DNA from: Daldinia sp. FL1419
Lineage: Eukaryota; Ascomycota; Sordariomycetes; Xylariales; Hypoxylaceae
NCBI GenBank assembly: GCA_025201765.1
Contig: MU623770.1
Location: 1-10,038, forward strand
Reading direction: 5' to 3'
Length of the DNA stretch: 10,038 nt
Position numbers and translations under genes: made by a program. The notes beneath the pieces were generated by a model. The model had not been told where the DNA came from and did no database searches. It saw only the letters and a program-made list of their open reading frames with translations. Each line of letters begins with the position of its first letter. The first letter of the stretch is position 1. Positions 1 to 8,540 of this stretch are shown piece after piece.

Positions 1-207
1 ATTTATTTAAATTTTATTATAATAATTTACTTATAAATATAAAATTATTAAATATTTTTATATAATTAATATTTAATTTTCTTATATAAATACTTTTTTA
101 TATTAATGTTATTTATAAAATAATTTAGATTGGTTTTAATATATTAACAAAATTATTTATAATAAATCCTTTAAAATATTTTTTATATTTAATCAACATT
201 TTATTAG

Positions 208-224
208 ATATATATATATATAAA
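208..224. repeat. Short TA microsatellite
   Basis: An uninterrupted alternating AT/TA run of about 16 bases. In sequence this rich in A and T it may have arisen by chance or slippage, and no function is implied. Confidence 0.6.
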
Positions 225-701
225 ATATTCAAATCTATAACTTTAAAATCTCCTATTACTTATAATACTTAAATTACCTTCTACTTAAAGATCATTATTA
301 CAAGAACAATACCCATCCATCTTACAACCCTATAATCAAATTAATTAATAAACATTAAATTTTAAATAAATAAATATTTTATTAATTTATAAAATATATT
401 CATATTTTTTACTTAAATAACATCTATATTATTAAATAAAATATAATTTTATATTTATATTAACTTTTTTAATTAAAATATTATAAAAATAAATATTAAA
501 AATAAATATAATAATAAAAATAATAATTTGGGAAGATATATGTTTTAAAAATTAAATAATATTGAATAATAATTATTTATTATAAAGATGATTAAAAATA
601 TAATGTTAATATTGTTTATATTATTATAATAAAAATTTCTAAATTATTATAATAATAACTCTTCTAATCTTATTAATTTATATTACTAATTATTTAATAA
701 T

Positions 702-721
702 ATTAGTTTTTTTAAACTAAT
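702..721. repeat. Perfect 8-bp inverted repeat with T4 loop
   Basis: ATTAGTTT at 702-709 and AAACTAAT at 714-721 are perfect inverted copies separated by four T. It lies just outside the left edge of the repeat array. No gene lies upstream, so a terminator role is not supported. It could mark an element edge or be chance in AT-rich DNA. Confidence 0.45.
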
Positions 722-776
722 CACTTTGCAACCAGTTTAACTTTTGGGATTAATTAATCTTAAAATTAAGACAATA

Positions 777-790
777 TAATTACGTAATTA
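777..790. repeat. 14-bp palindrome, intact CpG form
   Basis: TAATTACGTAATTA is a perfect palindrome with a central CpG. The same site recurs through the array in altered form (1211, 1867, 2785, 7612, 8134, 8410, 8431, 8452), always followed by a related AAAG-TTA module. This copy and the one at 8410 keep the central CG and are probably ancestral. A palindrome at a fixed place in the repeat could be a protein-binding or recombination site, but nothing here proves that. Confidence 0.75.
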
Positions 791-1210
791 AAGCTACCTT
801 ACAAAACCCTATTTGTTTTTATAAAACCAATTCTTTTAATGTTTTTATAAGTTTTTTAAAATATAAATAGGCTTCCAAAAATTATTTTCTTACCTAATCA
901 GTTTAAGTTTATTATAGTACTTTAAGGATCATTTTTATAGAACTTTATATAAATATATATACTTTTTAATTTTTTTATTAAATATAACCTTTAATATATG
1001 TTATTATTAATGAATAATTACCTTTATTAATCTTTCTATTTGATTATTTTAATATTTTCTTTATAATATAATTTATGATAGATTTGTTTAAATGTAGAAT
1101 AGGGTATATTTTGTAAAGGTTATTAGAGTTTCTATTTAATATATAAACTCTTAAGAATTGATTTTTATTTAATTAAATCAAATTTTTTATTATAGTGAAC
1201 TGGGGTAGTG

Positions 1211-1224
1211 TAATTACATAATTA
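1211..1224. repeat. 14-bp palindrome, CA form
   Basis: TAATTACATAATTA differs from the intact palindrome only by G to A in the central CpG, the change expected from deamination of C on the minus strand. Confidence 0.7.
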
Positions 1225-1866
1225 AAGTTATTTTATAAGATTTTATTAGTTTTTATGGAATTAATCCTTTTAAGGTTTTTATAGGTTTTTTGGATATAAA
1301 TAGGCCTTCAAGAGTTGTTTCTTTATCTGATTAGTTTAAGTTTATTATAGTTTTTTAAGGATTTTTTTTATAAAACTTCATACAAATATATACACTTTTT
1401 TGTTTTTTTATTAAATATAATTTTTAGTATGTGTTATTATTGGTAAATAGCTATTTTTATTAATTATTTTATTTAATTATTTTAATATCTTTTTTAGGAT
1501 ATAGTTATTTTATATTGTTTATTCTATATAATCTCTGATTTGTTATGGGATAGTTGAAGTATAAGGTATATCCTATAGGAGTTATTAAAGTTTTTATTTA
1601 ATATATAAATTTTTAAGAATTATTTTTTATTTGATTAGGTTATGTTATTAAGTGTAGAATCATTAATATTTTTATAAAGTTTTATATAATTATATATGCT
1701 TTTCTTATTTCCTATTAAATATCGCCTTTTGAGAGCGCGCTACTATTGTTAGTAGTTATTTTTATTAACCTTTTATCTAATTATTTTAGTATTTTTTTTA
1801 GGATATAATTACTTTAGTTATATATGTTTTTTTTTTAATGGGAGGTTTTTATAGAGGGTTGTAGTG

Positions 1867-1880
1867 TAATTATGTAATTG
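1867..1880. repeat. 14-bp palindrome, TG form
   Basis: TAATTATGTAATTG shows C to T in the central CpG (plus-strand deamination) and one further change in the last base. It sits in the C-depleted part of the array, consistent with mutation of this strand. Confidence 0.65.
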
Positions 1881-3543
1881 AAGTTGTAAGATTTTATTAG
1901 TTTTTATGGAGCTAACTTTTTTAAAATTTCTATAAGCTTTTTAGAATATAAATAAGTTTTTAGGAATTATTTTCTTATTTGATTAGCTTAAGTTTTCAAG
2001 TATAGAATTGTTAGTTTTCCATAGAGCTTCGTACGATAAAACTGTAGGGCATGTTTTGTAGAAGCTTTTATTCAATTAGAACTCATGTTTAATATATAGG
2101 TCCTCAAGTGTTGATTCTTGTTTGATTAGTTTAAGTTCTTAAGTATAGAATTATTAGTTTTTTTATAGAGATTTGTACGATGAAGTGTAGGGTATATTTT
2201 GTAGGAGTTATTAGAGCTTTTATTTAATTAGAGTTTATGTTTAATATATAGACTTTTAAGAGTTGATTTTTGTTTGATTAGGTTAAGTTTTTTAATATTA
2301 ATTTATTTAATTTTTCTTATAGTTTTTTATGATAGTTTATAATCTTATTTTTAGTTGAATATATTATTTTTTTTATTTTTCGAATGTTAGTTATTATTGT
2401 AAGTAATTATTTCTAATTGTTTTTTATTTGATTATTTTATTATTTTCTTTAGGATATAATCATTTTATATTTAGTTATTAGAGTTTTTGTTTAATTAGAG
2501 TTTATGTTTAATATATAGGTTTTTAAGAGTTATTTCTTACTTGATCAGGTTAAGTTCTTAAGTATTAGTTTATTTAGCTTTTTTTATAGTTTTTTATAAT
2601 ATTTAGTTTATGATTTTGTCTTTAATTAAATATATTATTTATTATATCTTTTAAATGTTAGTAATTACCTTTATTAATTAGTTGTTTATTTGATTATTTG
2701 AATACTTTTTTTAGGATATAATTATCTTGTATTTAGGTAGTTATTAGAGCTTTTATTTAATAGGTATATTGAATTGGGGTAGTGTAATTATATAAGTGAA
2801 GTTATTTTATAAAACCTTATTAGCCTTTATAGAATAGTTTTTCTAAGGTTGCCACAGGTTTTTTCTGGATATGAATAGGTCTTTAAGAGTTGATTTTTGT
2901 TTGATTAGATTAAGTTTTAGAGAATTATTATTTTTTTTATAGCTTTTTACGATAGTTTATGAATTTGTTTTTTTGTTAAATATGTTGTTTTTTTAATTTT
3001 TTGAGCGTGTTATCATTGTTAGCAATTATTTATATTAGTTTTTTTATTTAATCATTTAAATATTTTTTTTAGGATAGAATTATTTTGTATTTAAGTAGTT
3101 ATTAAAGTTTTTGTTTAATTAGAGTTTATATTTAATAAATAGGTTTTTAAGAATTAATTTTCGTTTAATTAGATTAAGTTTAATAGGATTATTATTTTAT
3201 TTTATAGTTTTTATAATAGATTATGAATTTGTTTTTTATGGAATATTATTTTTTAAGTGTTAATTATTATTATTAATAATTATTTTTATTAATCCTTCTA
3301 TTTGATTATTTTAATATTATTTTTTAGGATATAGTTATTTTATATTTATTTAATTATTAGAGTTTTTGTTTAATTATTTAGAGTTTTTATTTAATATATA
3401 GGTTTTTAAGAATTAAATTTTGTTTGATTAGGTTAATTTTTTTAAGTATTATTTTTTATATAGTTTTTTGTAATAGTTTATAACCTTCTTGTCTTTAGTT
3501 GAATATATTATTTTGAGCGCTAACTACTATTGTTAATAATTAA

Positions 3544-3548
3544 TTCTA
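3544..3548. repeat. Left target-site duplication (TTCTA)
   Basis: Other copies of this module read approximately 'TTAGTAATTACTTCTATTAA' without a break. Here the module stops at TTCTA and is followed by unrelated sequence. The missing remainder starts again at 6150 with a second TTCTA. A 5-bp duplication around an insertion is typical of LTR-retrotransposon integrases, though other elements cannot be excluded. Confidence 0.6.
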
Positions 3549-4337
3549 AAATATTCTGAAAATTGTAAATAATTTAAGTTAAGAAAACTTTGCAAACAAA
3601 GGCTTAGCTAATAAATTAAAAATTAATATTATATAATAATTTTATTTGAAATTAATATATATTATAAAATAATAAATTAAAATTGCAGATTTATTGAATT
3701 AATTGGTATATTTTATATAATTAATTTTGGGAGTGTTAATTTTCTAATTTATTAATATTCCATTATAAAGTATTTAATTTAAAAGGAATATTAAATATTA
3801 AATTTTAAAACCTTTTTACCTTAAAAATAGTTATATATGTTAAGTTAGGGATAAATTTTATTTTTAAAATATTTAATATTATTTTATTATATATAATATT
3901 ATAAATTTTATAAATTAAAATAATAAAAGTAATAATAAAAGAAAATTAAAAATGTTAGTAATTAATATCTTTAATATTATATTTAATATGTAATTAAAAA
4001 ATGGAATTATTATTTTATTTTTAATATAATATAATTCTGGATTACTTTTTTCTTTAATAAAGGGTTGAGTTTATTAGAGCTTAAATTGGATAATTGTAGT
4101 GAATTATTATTAAGGTAAAAGAAATATGTTTTATAATATAATAAAGGGTATTTATATTTATTAAATTATTTTTATTAGATAGTGAGTTCTAAAAGGAATA
4201 TAAAAAATAGCCAGAGTTATAGTAACGAAGTTAAGCTAGAGAAGTAGTGGGTAGGCTTTTTTTAAAATATGGTTTTTATTTGGAATAAATATTAAAAAAT
4301 AAATTAAATATTTATATTAAATTTAAGTAATATAGTA

Positions 4338-4364
4338 TAATAATAATAATAATAATAATAATAA
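4338..4364. repeat. (TAA)9 trinucleotide tract
   Basis: Nine uninterrupted TAA units. It may be a simple AT-rich microsatellite, or a (CAA)n tract in which every C became T. The surroundings are C-depleted on this strand, which allows the second reading. In the frame of 4209 it would be nine consecutive former glutamine codons; in the other frames it would be polyasparagine or polythreonine. Confidence 0.8.
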
Positions 4365-5105
4365 TTTTAAATTAATGTATTTAATTAAAGATATTAATAT
4401 TATAGGAAGAAATAATTTATAATTAGTGTTGAAAGTTACAGAGCACTTGATATTAAAATTATGTATTAATAAGATGTAATATAATGATATCCAATTTAAT
4501 TAATAATTAAAGAAATATTTTATATAAAATGGCAATATTTTAAAAAAAGTAGTAAATGTAACCCTTATATTAGTATTATTAATCCCGAAATTGAGACAAT
4601 TTTTAAGGGGGAAAAGGTTTTGAAACAATAGTAATATTAATATTAAATATTATTTTTAAAGGTATATAAAAGAATAGTAATATATTAAGTATTATTTTGG
4701 ATAAAAATGGATTTATTATTAGATTTATAAGGAATAGGGAAAAGTTTGTATGGTAGTGGAGATGGTTGATTTGGAAGAATATCAGTTAGGATTATAAAGC
4801 GCCTAACAAACATCTTATTGATTGGATTAAAATATTGATTTTAGTTGGTTAATACGGTAGCGAATGCATTTTTGAGTATTGGGGGTTGGTGATATTTGTT
4901 AGGTATGTTTTTATTACCTTAAAGGGTTAATATCGGTTATGATATAGATGGATATAATTAGGAATAATTATTTTTAAATAAAATTGGGTTGAAATGCCAT
5001 TAAGCGATACTTATTTAATAAATTAACCTGATTAATAAATCATATAAGTTAACCTTAAGGGCAAGGGGATTGGAAATAAGGGTACTACTTACTTGAGAGT
5101 TAGCT

Positions 5106-5188
5106 GGGAGGGTTAGGGGGTTAGTTAAGGGAGGTTAAAAGGGTTAGTTAGGGGAGGCTAAAAGGGTTAACTAGGGAATCAGCTAGGG
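5106..5188 (+). repeat. G-tract cluster with tandem 23-bp repeats
   Basis: At least eight runs of three to five G occur on the + strand within about 80 bases, including 5106-5108, 5110-5112, 5116-5120, 5129-5131, 5141-5143, 5151-5154, 5164-5166 and 5174-5176. Two tandem 23-bp units (5118-5140 and 5141-5163; GGGTTAGTTAGGGGAGGCTA followed by AAA in the better copy) differ by one A/G and one T/C transition, and a partial third follows. The first four runs have spacers of 1, 3 and 8 bases, so a G-quadruplex is possible. The cluster stands out sharply in an otherwise AT-dominated window. Confidence 0.75.
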
Positions 5189-5228
5189 AGTCAGCTAGGG
5201 AATTAGTTAGGGAATTAATTAGAGGAGG
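5169..5228. repeat. 12-bp minisatellite A, five copies
   Basis: Units start at 5169, 5181, 5193, 5205 and 5217, with best consensus AGCTAGGGAATC. The first four differ at only a few positions, mainly by C/T and A/G transitions (AGCT to AGTT, AATC to AATT); the fifth is more diverged. The array follows the 23-bp repeats directly and shares their CTAGGG/TTAGGG core, so it may derive from them. Two forward frames are free of fixed stops here, and one minus frame reads as a repeated SLAD-type tetrapeptide. Confidence 0.8.
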
Positions 5229-5268
5229 CTGGAGGGGTTACTTAAAGGAGGTTAAATAAAGCTGATTA

Positions 5269-5328
5269 AATTTAATAAAAGATTTAATAAAAGATTTAAT
5301 AAGAGATCTGATAAAAGATTTAATAAGA
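5269..5328. repeat. 12-bp minisatellite B, five copies
   Basis: Units start at 5269, 5281, 5293, 5305 and 5317. The copy at 5305 reads GATCTGATAAAA; the others read GATTTAATAAAA or GATTTAATAAGA. The copy at 5305 keeps the C and G that became T and A elsewhere and is probably closest to the ancestor. The period is the same as in minisatellite A 40 bp upstream but the sequence is different. Forward frames would give repeated DLIK/DLIR or RFNK. The 12-bp period keeps any frame, a pattern common in coding minisatellites but not proof of coding. Confidence 0.8.
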
Positions 5329-5755
5329 AACTAATTACGATATTATATATGGCCTGGTGTGTAACGTTAAAAATAAGGTTCAAAAAGGTATAAAAAGGAG
5401 AAATATTGGCTTAAATTAGGGGTAAGAAGAGTTGATATATATATCTAATTAAAATATATAGATTATATTAACCTTACATATCTATTAATCTAATTAGTAA
5501 GTAATAGTTAGAATAGGTTAATAAAATTTTATAAAAATCCCCTAAGTTTTTAAAGTCTTTAATTAATTAGGTTATATATTTAATATAGGTATAATTAATT
5601 TTTATATTAAAATTAAATTATATATAATTTTTTTAATTAATTATTTAAGGTATGTATTTTTAACTTTATTATTTAATTAATTAATTTTTGAAAGTAATAA
5701 TATTATATATAAATCATTTGGAATTATTTCTAAAAGATCTATACACCTTCTTGAG

Positions 5756-5922
5756 GTACATACCTAAAATATCAATATTTAATTGGTTACCCTCTTTTAT
5801 TAAATTAAGTACATATTTTTGATTCTTAAATCTAATTGGCCAATTAATTTAATTTAAATTACCCTTTTACAGTATATATTTAAAACATTAATATCTAATT
5901 GGTTACCCTATTTTTTTAAATT
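5756..5922. repeat. Three-copy degenerate repeat of 53 to 63 bp
   Basis: Copies begin at 5756 (GTACATACC), 5809 (GTACATATT) and 5872 (GTATATATT). Each has ATTGG at the same distance, 19 bases after the opening GTACATA-like heptamer. The first and third are most alike, sharing AATTGGTTACCCT about 24 bases in and a T-rich tail ending TTAAATT. This lies inside the right half of the 2.6 kb insertion, where C outnumbers G on the + strand. Confidence 0.6.
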
Positions 5923-6149
5923 GTTAATACTTCTATACCATATATTAATTATAAAATAAATAATTTAATTAATTAATTTAAATATATATAAATCTATTTA
6001 AATTAATAAGGTTTAATTAATTAATTAATATTTTATTATTTATCTTATTAATTTTATTATTAATTAATCCAAATTTAAGAATTTTAACCCATTTCCCCAC
6101 AAATACGATTTTAAAAAGAAAACTTTCAAGTTTATTACATAATAAAGTT

Positions 6150-6154
6150 TTCTA
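6150..6154. repeat. Right target-site duplication (TTCTA)
   Basis: This is the second copy of TTCTA; the interrupted array module continues immediately after it as ATTAACCTTTTATTTAATCA, matching the equivalent position in copies near 1768, 7861 and 8106. Paired with 3544-3548 it defines the insertion borders. Confidence 0.6.
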
Positions 6155-6240
6155 ATTAACCTTTTATTTAATCACTTTAATATTTATATTTTTTAAGATA
6201 TAATTACTTTGTATTTAGTTATTAGAGTTCCTGTTCAATA
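6150..6240. repeat. Array fragment between two insertions
   Basis: About 90 bases of array modules, including AAGATATAATTACTTTGTAT and TTATTAGAGTTCCTGTTCAA. This is the direct continuation of the module broken at 3548. It ends abruptly at GTTCAATA near 6240, where intact copies would continue with TATAAGTTCTTAA. Confidence 0.75.
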
Positions 6241-6741
6241 CCCTAGTTAAACAATTTGTAAAGGAATTTTACTGATGTAAACTACTATTTAATTGAAAAG
6301 CTATATGCCATAAAGAAACCACAGGCACACGCACGGGGTATATTAAAATTTAAAACCATTTTGATTTATTATATCAATTCAAAAACTATGTAAAAATATT
6401 AATAATTGGTATTATTTGAAAACTAATTTGATTTGTGATTTTTTGAGCTAATTTGTATTTAGTTGCGATTGGAAATGCTTGTACAACAAGATTTAACATC
6501 TGAAATTATAGGTTTTTTTTGTTGATTTCTCTAGGAGCTAATTGGTTAGTTGGATTTGTGGCGCAACTAATGAAATAAGAAAGATATAGATTAATTAATA
6601 TTAATAGGTATATATATAAAATAAAAATAAAATAATAATAAAATAAATAATAATAAGGATAAGATTAATATATTAAAATTATTTAAAAAAGAAAGTTATT
6701 TAAAAGAGATAGGTGGGAAATCTATCCTTATATAATAATAG
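6241..6741. mobile_element. Second inserted segment, about 500 bp
   Basis: Array text stops at 6240 and the expected continuation (ATATATAAG, then a TTCTTA-type module) appears at 6742-6759. The array is fully recognisable again from 6803, after a further 43 unrelated bases. The segment has no array modules and no useful ORF. Its middle (about 6310-6590) is far less decayed than its surroundings, with CpG, CpA and TpG all present. There is no clear target-site duplication (at most ATA) and no terminal inverted repeat that I can see. TAGTTGCG at 6460-6467 and its inverse CGCAACTA at 6562-6569 are the only notable internal inverted pair. It could be a MITE-like insertion, a solo remnant or unique DNA caught between arrays. 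Confidence 0.4.
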
Positions 6742-6802
6742 ATATATAAGTACTTCTTAGGTGTAGTATGCCATGTTAAGGTACATAAATCATATAACCA
6801 CC

Positions 6803-8540
6803 AATTCTTATCTAATTAAATTAAGGTCTTTTAATATCACCTTTTATATAACTTCTTATAATAATATATAATCCTCTTATCTTTTATTAAATATATTATT
6901 TTAAGTGTTAATTATTAATATTAACAATCACTTCTATTATCCTTCTATTTAATTAATTTAATACCTTCTTCAAAATATAATTTATTATAATGTAGTTAAA
7001 ATATAAAGCATATCCTACAAAAGTTAGTATTAACCCTAAATTAAAATTCTTATTTAATATATAAGTTCTTAAAAACTAATTTTTACCTAATTAAATCAAA
7101 TTCTTAAGTATTAATTTATTTAGCTTTTCTTATAACTTTTTACAATATTTAGTTTATGATCTTATTTCTAATTAAATATATTATTTATTTTATCCTTTAA
7201 ATGCTAATAATTATTTTTATTAATTAATTTTTTATTTGATCCTTCTTTAGAATATAATTATATTATATTTAGGTAGTTATTAAAGCTCTTATTTAATATA
7301 TAATCTTTTAAGTATTGATTTTTACTTAATTGGGTTAAGTTCTTTAATTATCATTTTTTATATAATTTCTTATAATAGTTTATAATTTCTTTTTCTTAAG
7401 TCCTAGTTACTATTGTTAGTAGTGACCTCTATTAATTATTTATTTAATTATTTTAATATTTTGAAATTTAGAATATAGTTTGTTATAGAGTAGCTAAAGT
7501 GCAAACCATATCTTATAAGAATTATTAAAGCTCTTATTAATATATAAGCCTTTTAGAGTTGATTTTTGTTTAATCAAATCAAATTTTCTATTATAGTAAA
7601 CTGGGGTAATATAATTACATAACTAAAACTACCTCGTAAAACCTTATTAACTTTTATAGAACAAACCCTTCTAAAGTCTCCACAAGATTTTTTGGATTTA
7701 AATAGGCCTTTAAGAGTTAATTTTATTTAATCAAATCAAACTCTTTAAACATCACCTTTCATATAACTTTTTATAATAGTTTATAATTTTTCTCTCTTAT
7801 TAAATATACATCTATTTTATCTTTTGAATGTCAACTACCATTATTAACAATTATCTCTATTAGCCTTTTATTTAATTATTTTAATATCTTTTTCAAAATA
7901 TAATCACCTTATATCTAAATAACTATTAAAACTTCTATTCAATATATAAACCCTTAAAAGTTGTTTTCTTATTCAATTAGCTTAAGTTCTTAATCATAAA
8001 ATTATTAGTTTTTTTATAGAGCTTCATACAATAATATACACCTATTTTATTTTTTATTAAGTATAATTTTTTAAGAATGTGTTACCATTACTAACAATTG
8101 CTTCTATTAATCTTTCATTAAACCAAAATAATAAAATTATATAATTAAAATTACTTTACAAAACCTTATTAACCTTTATGGAACTAATTATTTTAAAATT
8201 TCCATAGGATTTTTAAAACATAAATAAACTTTCAAAAATTATTTTCTTATTTAATTAGATTAAGTTCTACAAAATCATTAATTTTTCTTATTATTTTTAT
8301 AATAATTTAAAATTATTCTTATATTTTTAATTATTTTTATAATTGAATTACCTTAATTACTTCAGTTTTTTTATTTTTTAAAAGGGGGATTTTATAAATA
8401 ATTATAGTGTAATTACGTAATTAGGTAATGTAATTACATAATTAAATAATATAATTATATAATTAAAGTTATAAGATTTTATTAACCTTTATAAAACTAA
8501 TCTTTTTAAGGTTTTTATAGATTTTTTAATATATAAATAA
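6803..8540. repeat. Modular repeat array, right arm, first part
   Basis: The same modules as the left arm occur in the same orientation (for example CTGGGGTAATATAATTACAT at 7601-7620 against CTGGGGTAGTGTAATTACAT at 1200-1219), but here G is depleted on the + strand. The ATATAATTA-type module recurs near 6972, 7249, 7471 and 7897. Compare ACTACCTCGTAAAACCTTAT near 7628 with GTTATTTTATAAGATTTTAT near 1228: the differences are nearly all transitions, and in opposite directions in the two arms. Palindrome derivatives lie at 7612-7625 and 8134-8147. No gene is present. Confidence 0.75.
8410..8465. repeat. Triple palindrome with 21-bp period
   Basis: Three palindromes at 8410-8423, 8431-8444 and 8452-8465 read TAATTACGTAATTA, TAATTACATAATTA and TAATTATATAATTA. 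They are spaced exactly 21 bp apart, start to start. Elsewhere in the array the palindrome is single. The middle copy has lost the central G and the third has lost both C and G, forming a graded decay series. The 21-bp period is about two helical turns, so all three would face the same side of the DNA. Confidence 0.8.

Larger units (their letters stand above)
1..760. other. AT-rich gene-free stretch
   Basis: Almost pure A and T with no open frame of useful length on either strand and no recognisable RNA gene. C outnumbers G on the + strand at about 240-340 and again from about 720. Two small structures occur in it and are listed separately: a TA-dinucleotide tract and a short hairpin. I see nothing else. 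It does not contain the modules of the array that begins near 760, so it is probably the flank of that array. Confidence 0.7.
760..1630. repeat. Tandem pair of about 434-bp units
   Basis: Landmarks in the first unit recur at a nearly constant offset: the 14-bp palindrome at 777 and 1211 (434 bp), and TTAAGTTTATTATAG at 903 and 1336 (433 bp). Most of the text between them aligns with few gaps. This is the clearest long duplication in the left arm. The first copy keeps more C (for example near 790-830) while the second has more T at those positions, so the two copies were mutated differently after duplication. Confidence 0.7.
760..3548. repeat. Modular degenerate repeat array, left arm
   Basis: The same modules recur in the same order and orientation. 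They include: a 14-bp palindrome derived from TAATTACGTAATTA; 'TTTTTATGGAACTAA'; 'GGATATAAATAGGCCTTCA'; 'TTGATTAGCTTAAGTT'; 'CTACTATTGTTAGTAATTAC'; and 'AGGATATAATTACTTTGTAT'. The last module recurs near 1496, 1799, 2451, 2712, 3071 and 3326, so spacing varies from about 255 to 650 bp. Modules are reused in different combinations, not as one fixed monomer. Copies differ mostly by transitions. From about 1080 onward the + strand is strongly depleted of C, as expected for C-to-T decay of this strand. I see no coding capacity. It could be a satellite or a set of nested copies of a short non-autonomous element; the family is not one I recognise. Confidence 0.8.
4209..5345 (+). pseudogene. Possible decayed ORF in the insertion core
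   Basis: The core of the insertion is less AT-rich than its surroundings and strongly depleted of C. In the frame starting at 4209, stretches read like protein (SQSYSNEVKLEK near 4209-4244; NPEIETIFKGEKVLKQ near 4581-4628). An intact CAA at 4626 is followed by TAG, TAA, TAT, TAA, TAT, TAA, as if a glutamine-rich tract had been deaminated. A run of nine TAA codons (4338-4364) could be former polyglutamine. Every such stop can arise from CAA, CAG or CGA by C to T. Against this, the other two forward frames and one minus frame can be rescued the same way. The same frame also carries TAG in all five copies of the 12-bp repeat at 5169-5228, and the 23-bp repeat at 5118 is not a multiple of three. 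Frame, strand and product are therefore undecided. No RT, integrase, transposase or zinc-knuckle motif is visible. Confidence 0.25.
3549..6149. mobile_element. 2.6-kb insertion splitting a repeat module
   Basis: The array module is cut after TTCTA (3544-3548) and continues after a second TTCTA (6150-6154). None of the array modules appears between these points, so this is a separate sequence inserted after the array formed. The ends are AT-rich (3549-4190 and about 5410-6149). The core is richer in G, with a (TAA)9 tract and minisatellites. The 5-bp duplication suggests an LTR-type or related element. I could not find matching long terminal repeats or convincing terminal inverted repeats. The only shared text at the ends is 'AAGAAAACTTT' followed closely by CAA near 3581 and 6117. 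C is depleted on the + strand up to about 5430 and G is depleted after that, so the two ends would be hard to match if they had once been identical. It is most likely a heavily decayed, non-autonomous or internally deleted element of unknown family. Confidence 0.6.

Noticed and set aside
208..224. Replication origin or promoter at the TA tract
   Set aside because: TA runs are expected at this composition, and no gene or accompanying motif lies near.
4209..4265. Intact small gene from the protein-like stretch at 4209
   Set aside because: Only about a dozen codons are open before a TAG at 4245. There is no start context and no recognisable domain.
5106..5180. Interstitial telomere repeat (TTAGGG)n
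   Set aside because: GGGTTAGGG occurs once, but the surrounding units are 23 and 12 bp, not 6 bp, and the sequence drifts immediately. It is better called a minisatellite.
3549..6149. Paired long terminal repeats at the ends of the insertion
   Set aside because: Comparing the two AT-rich ends directly and as reverse complements gave only short matches (AAGAAAACTTT, AATTAATTTT) that chance would give at this base composition.
6460..6569. Terminal inverted repeats TAGTTGCG/CGCAACTA of a small transposon
   Set aside because: The 8-bp match does not extend on either side and lies inside the second segment, not at its borders.
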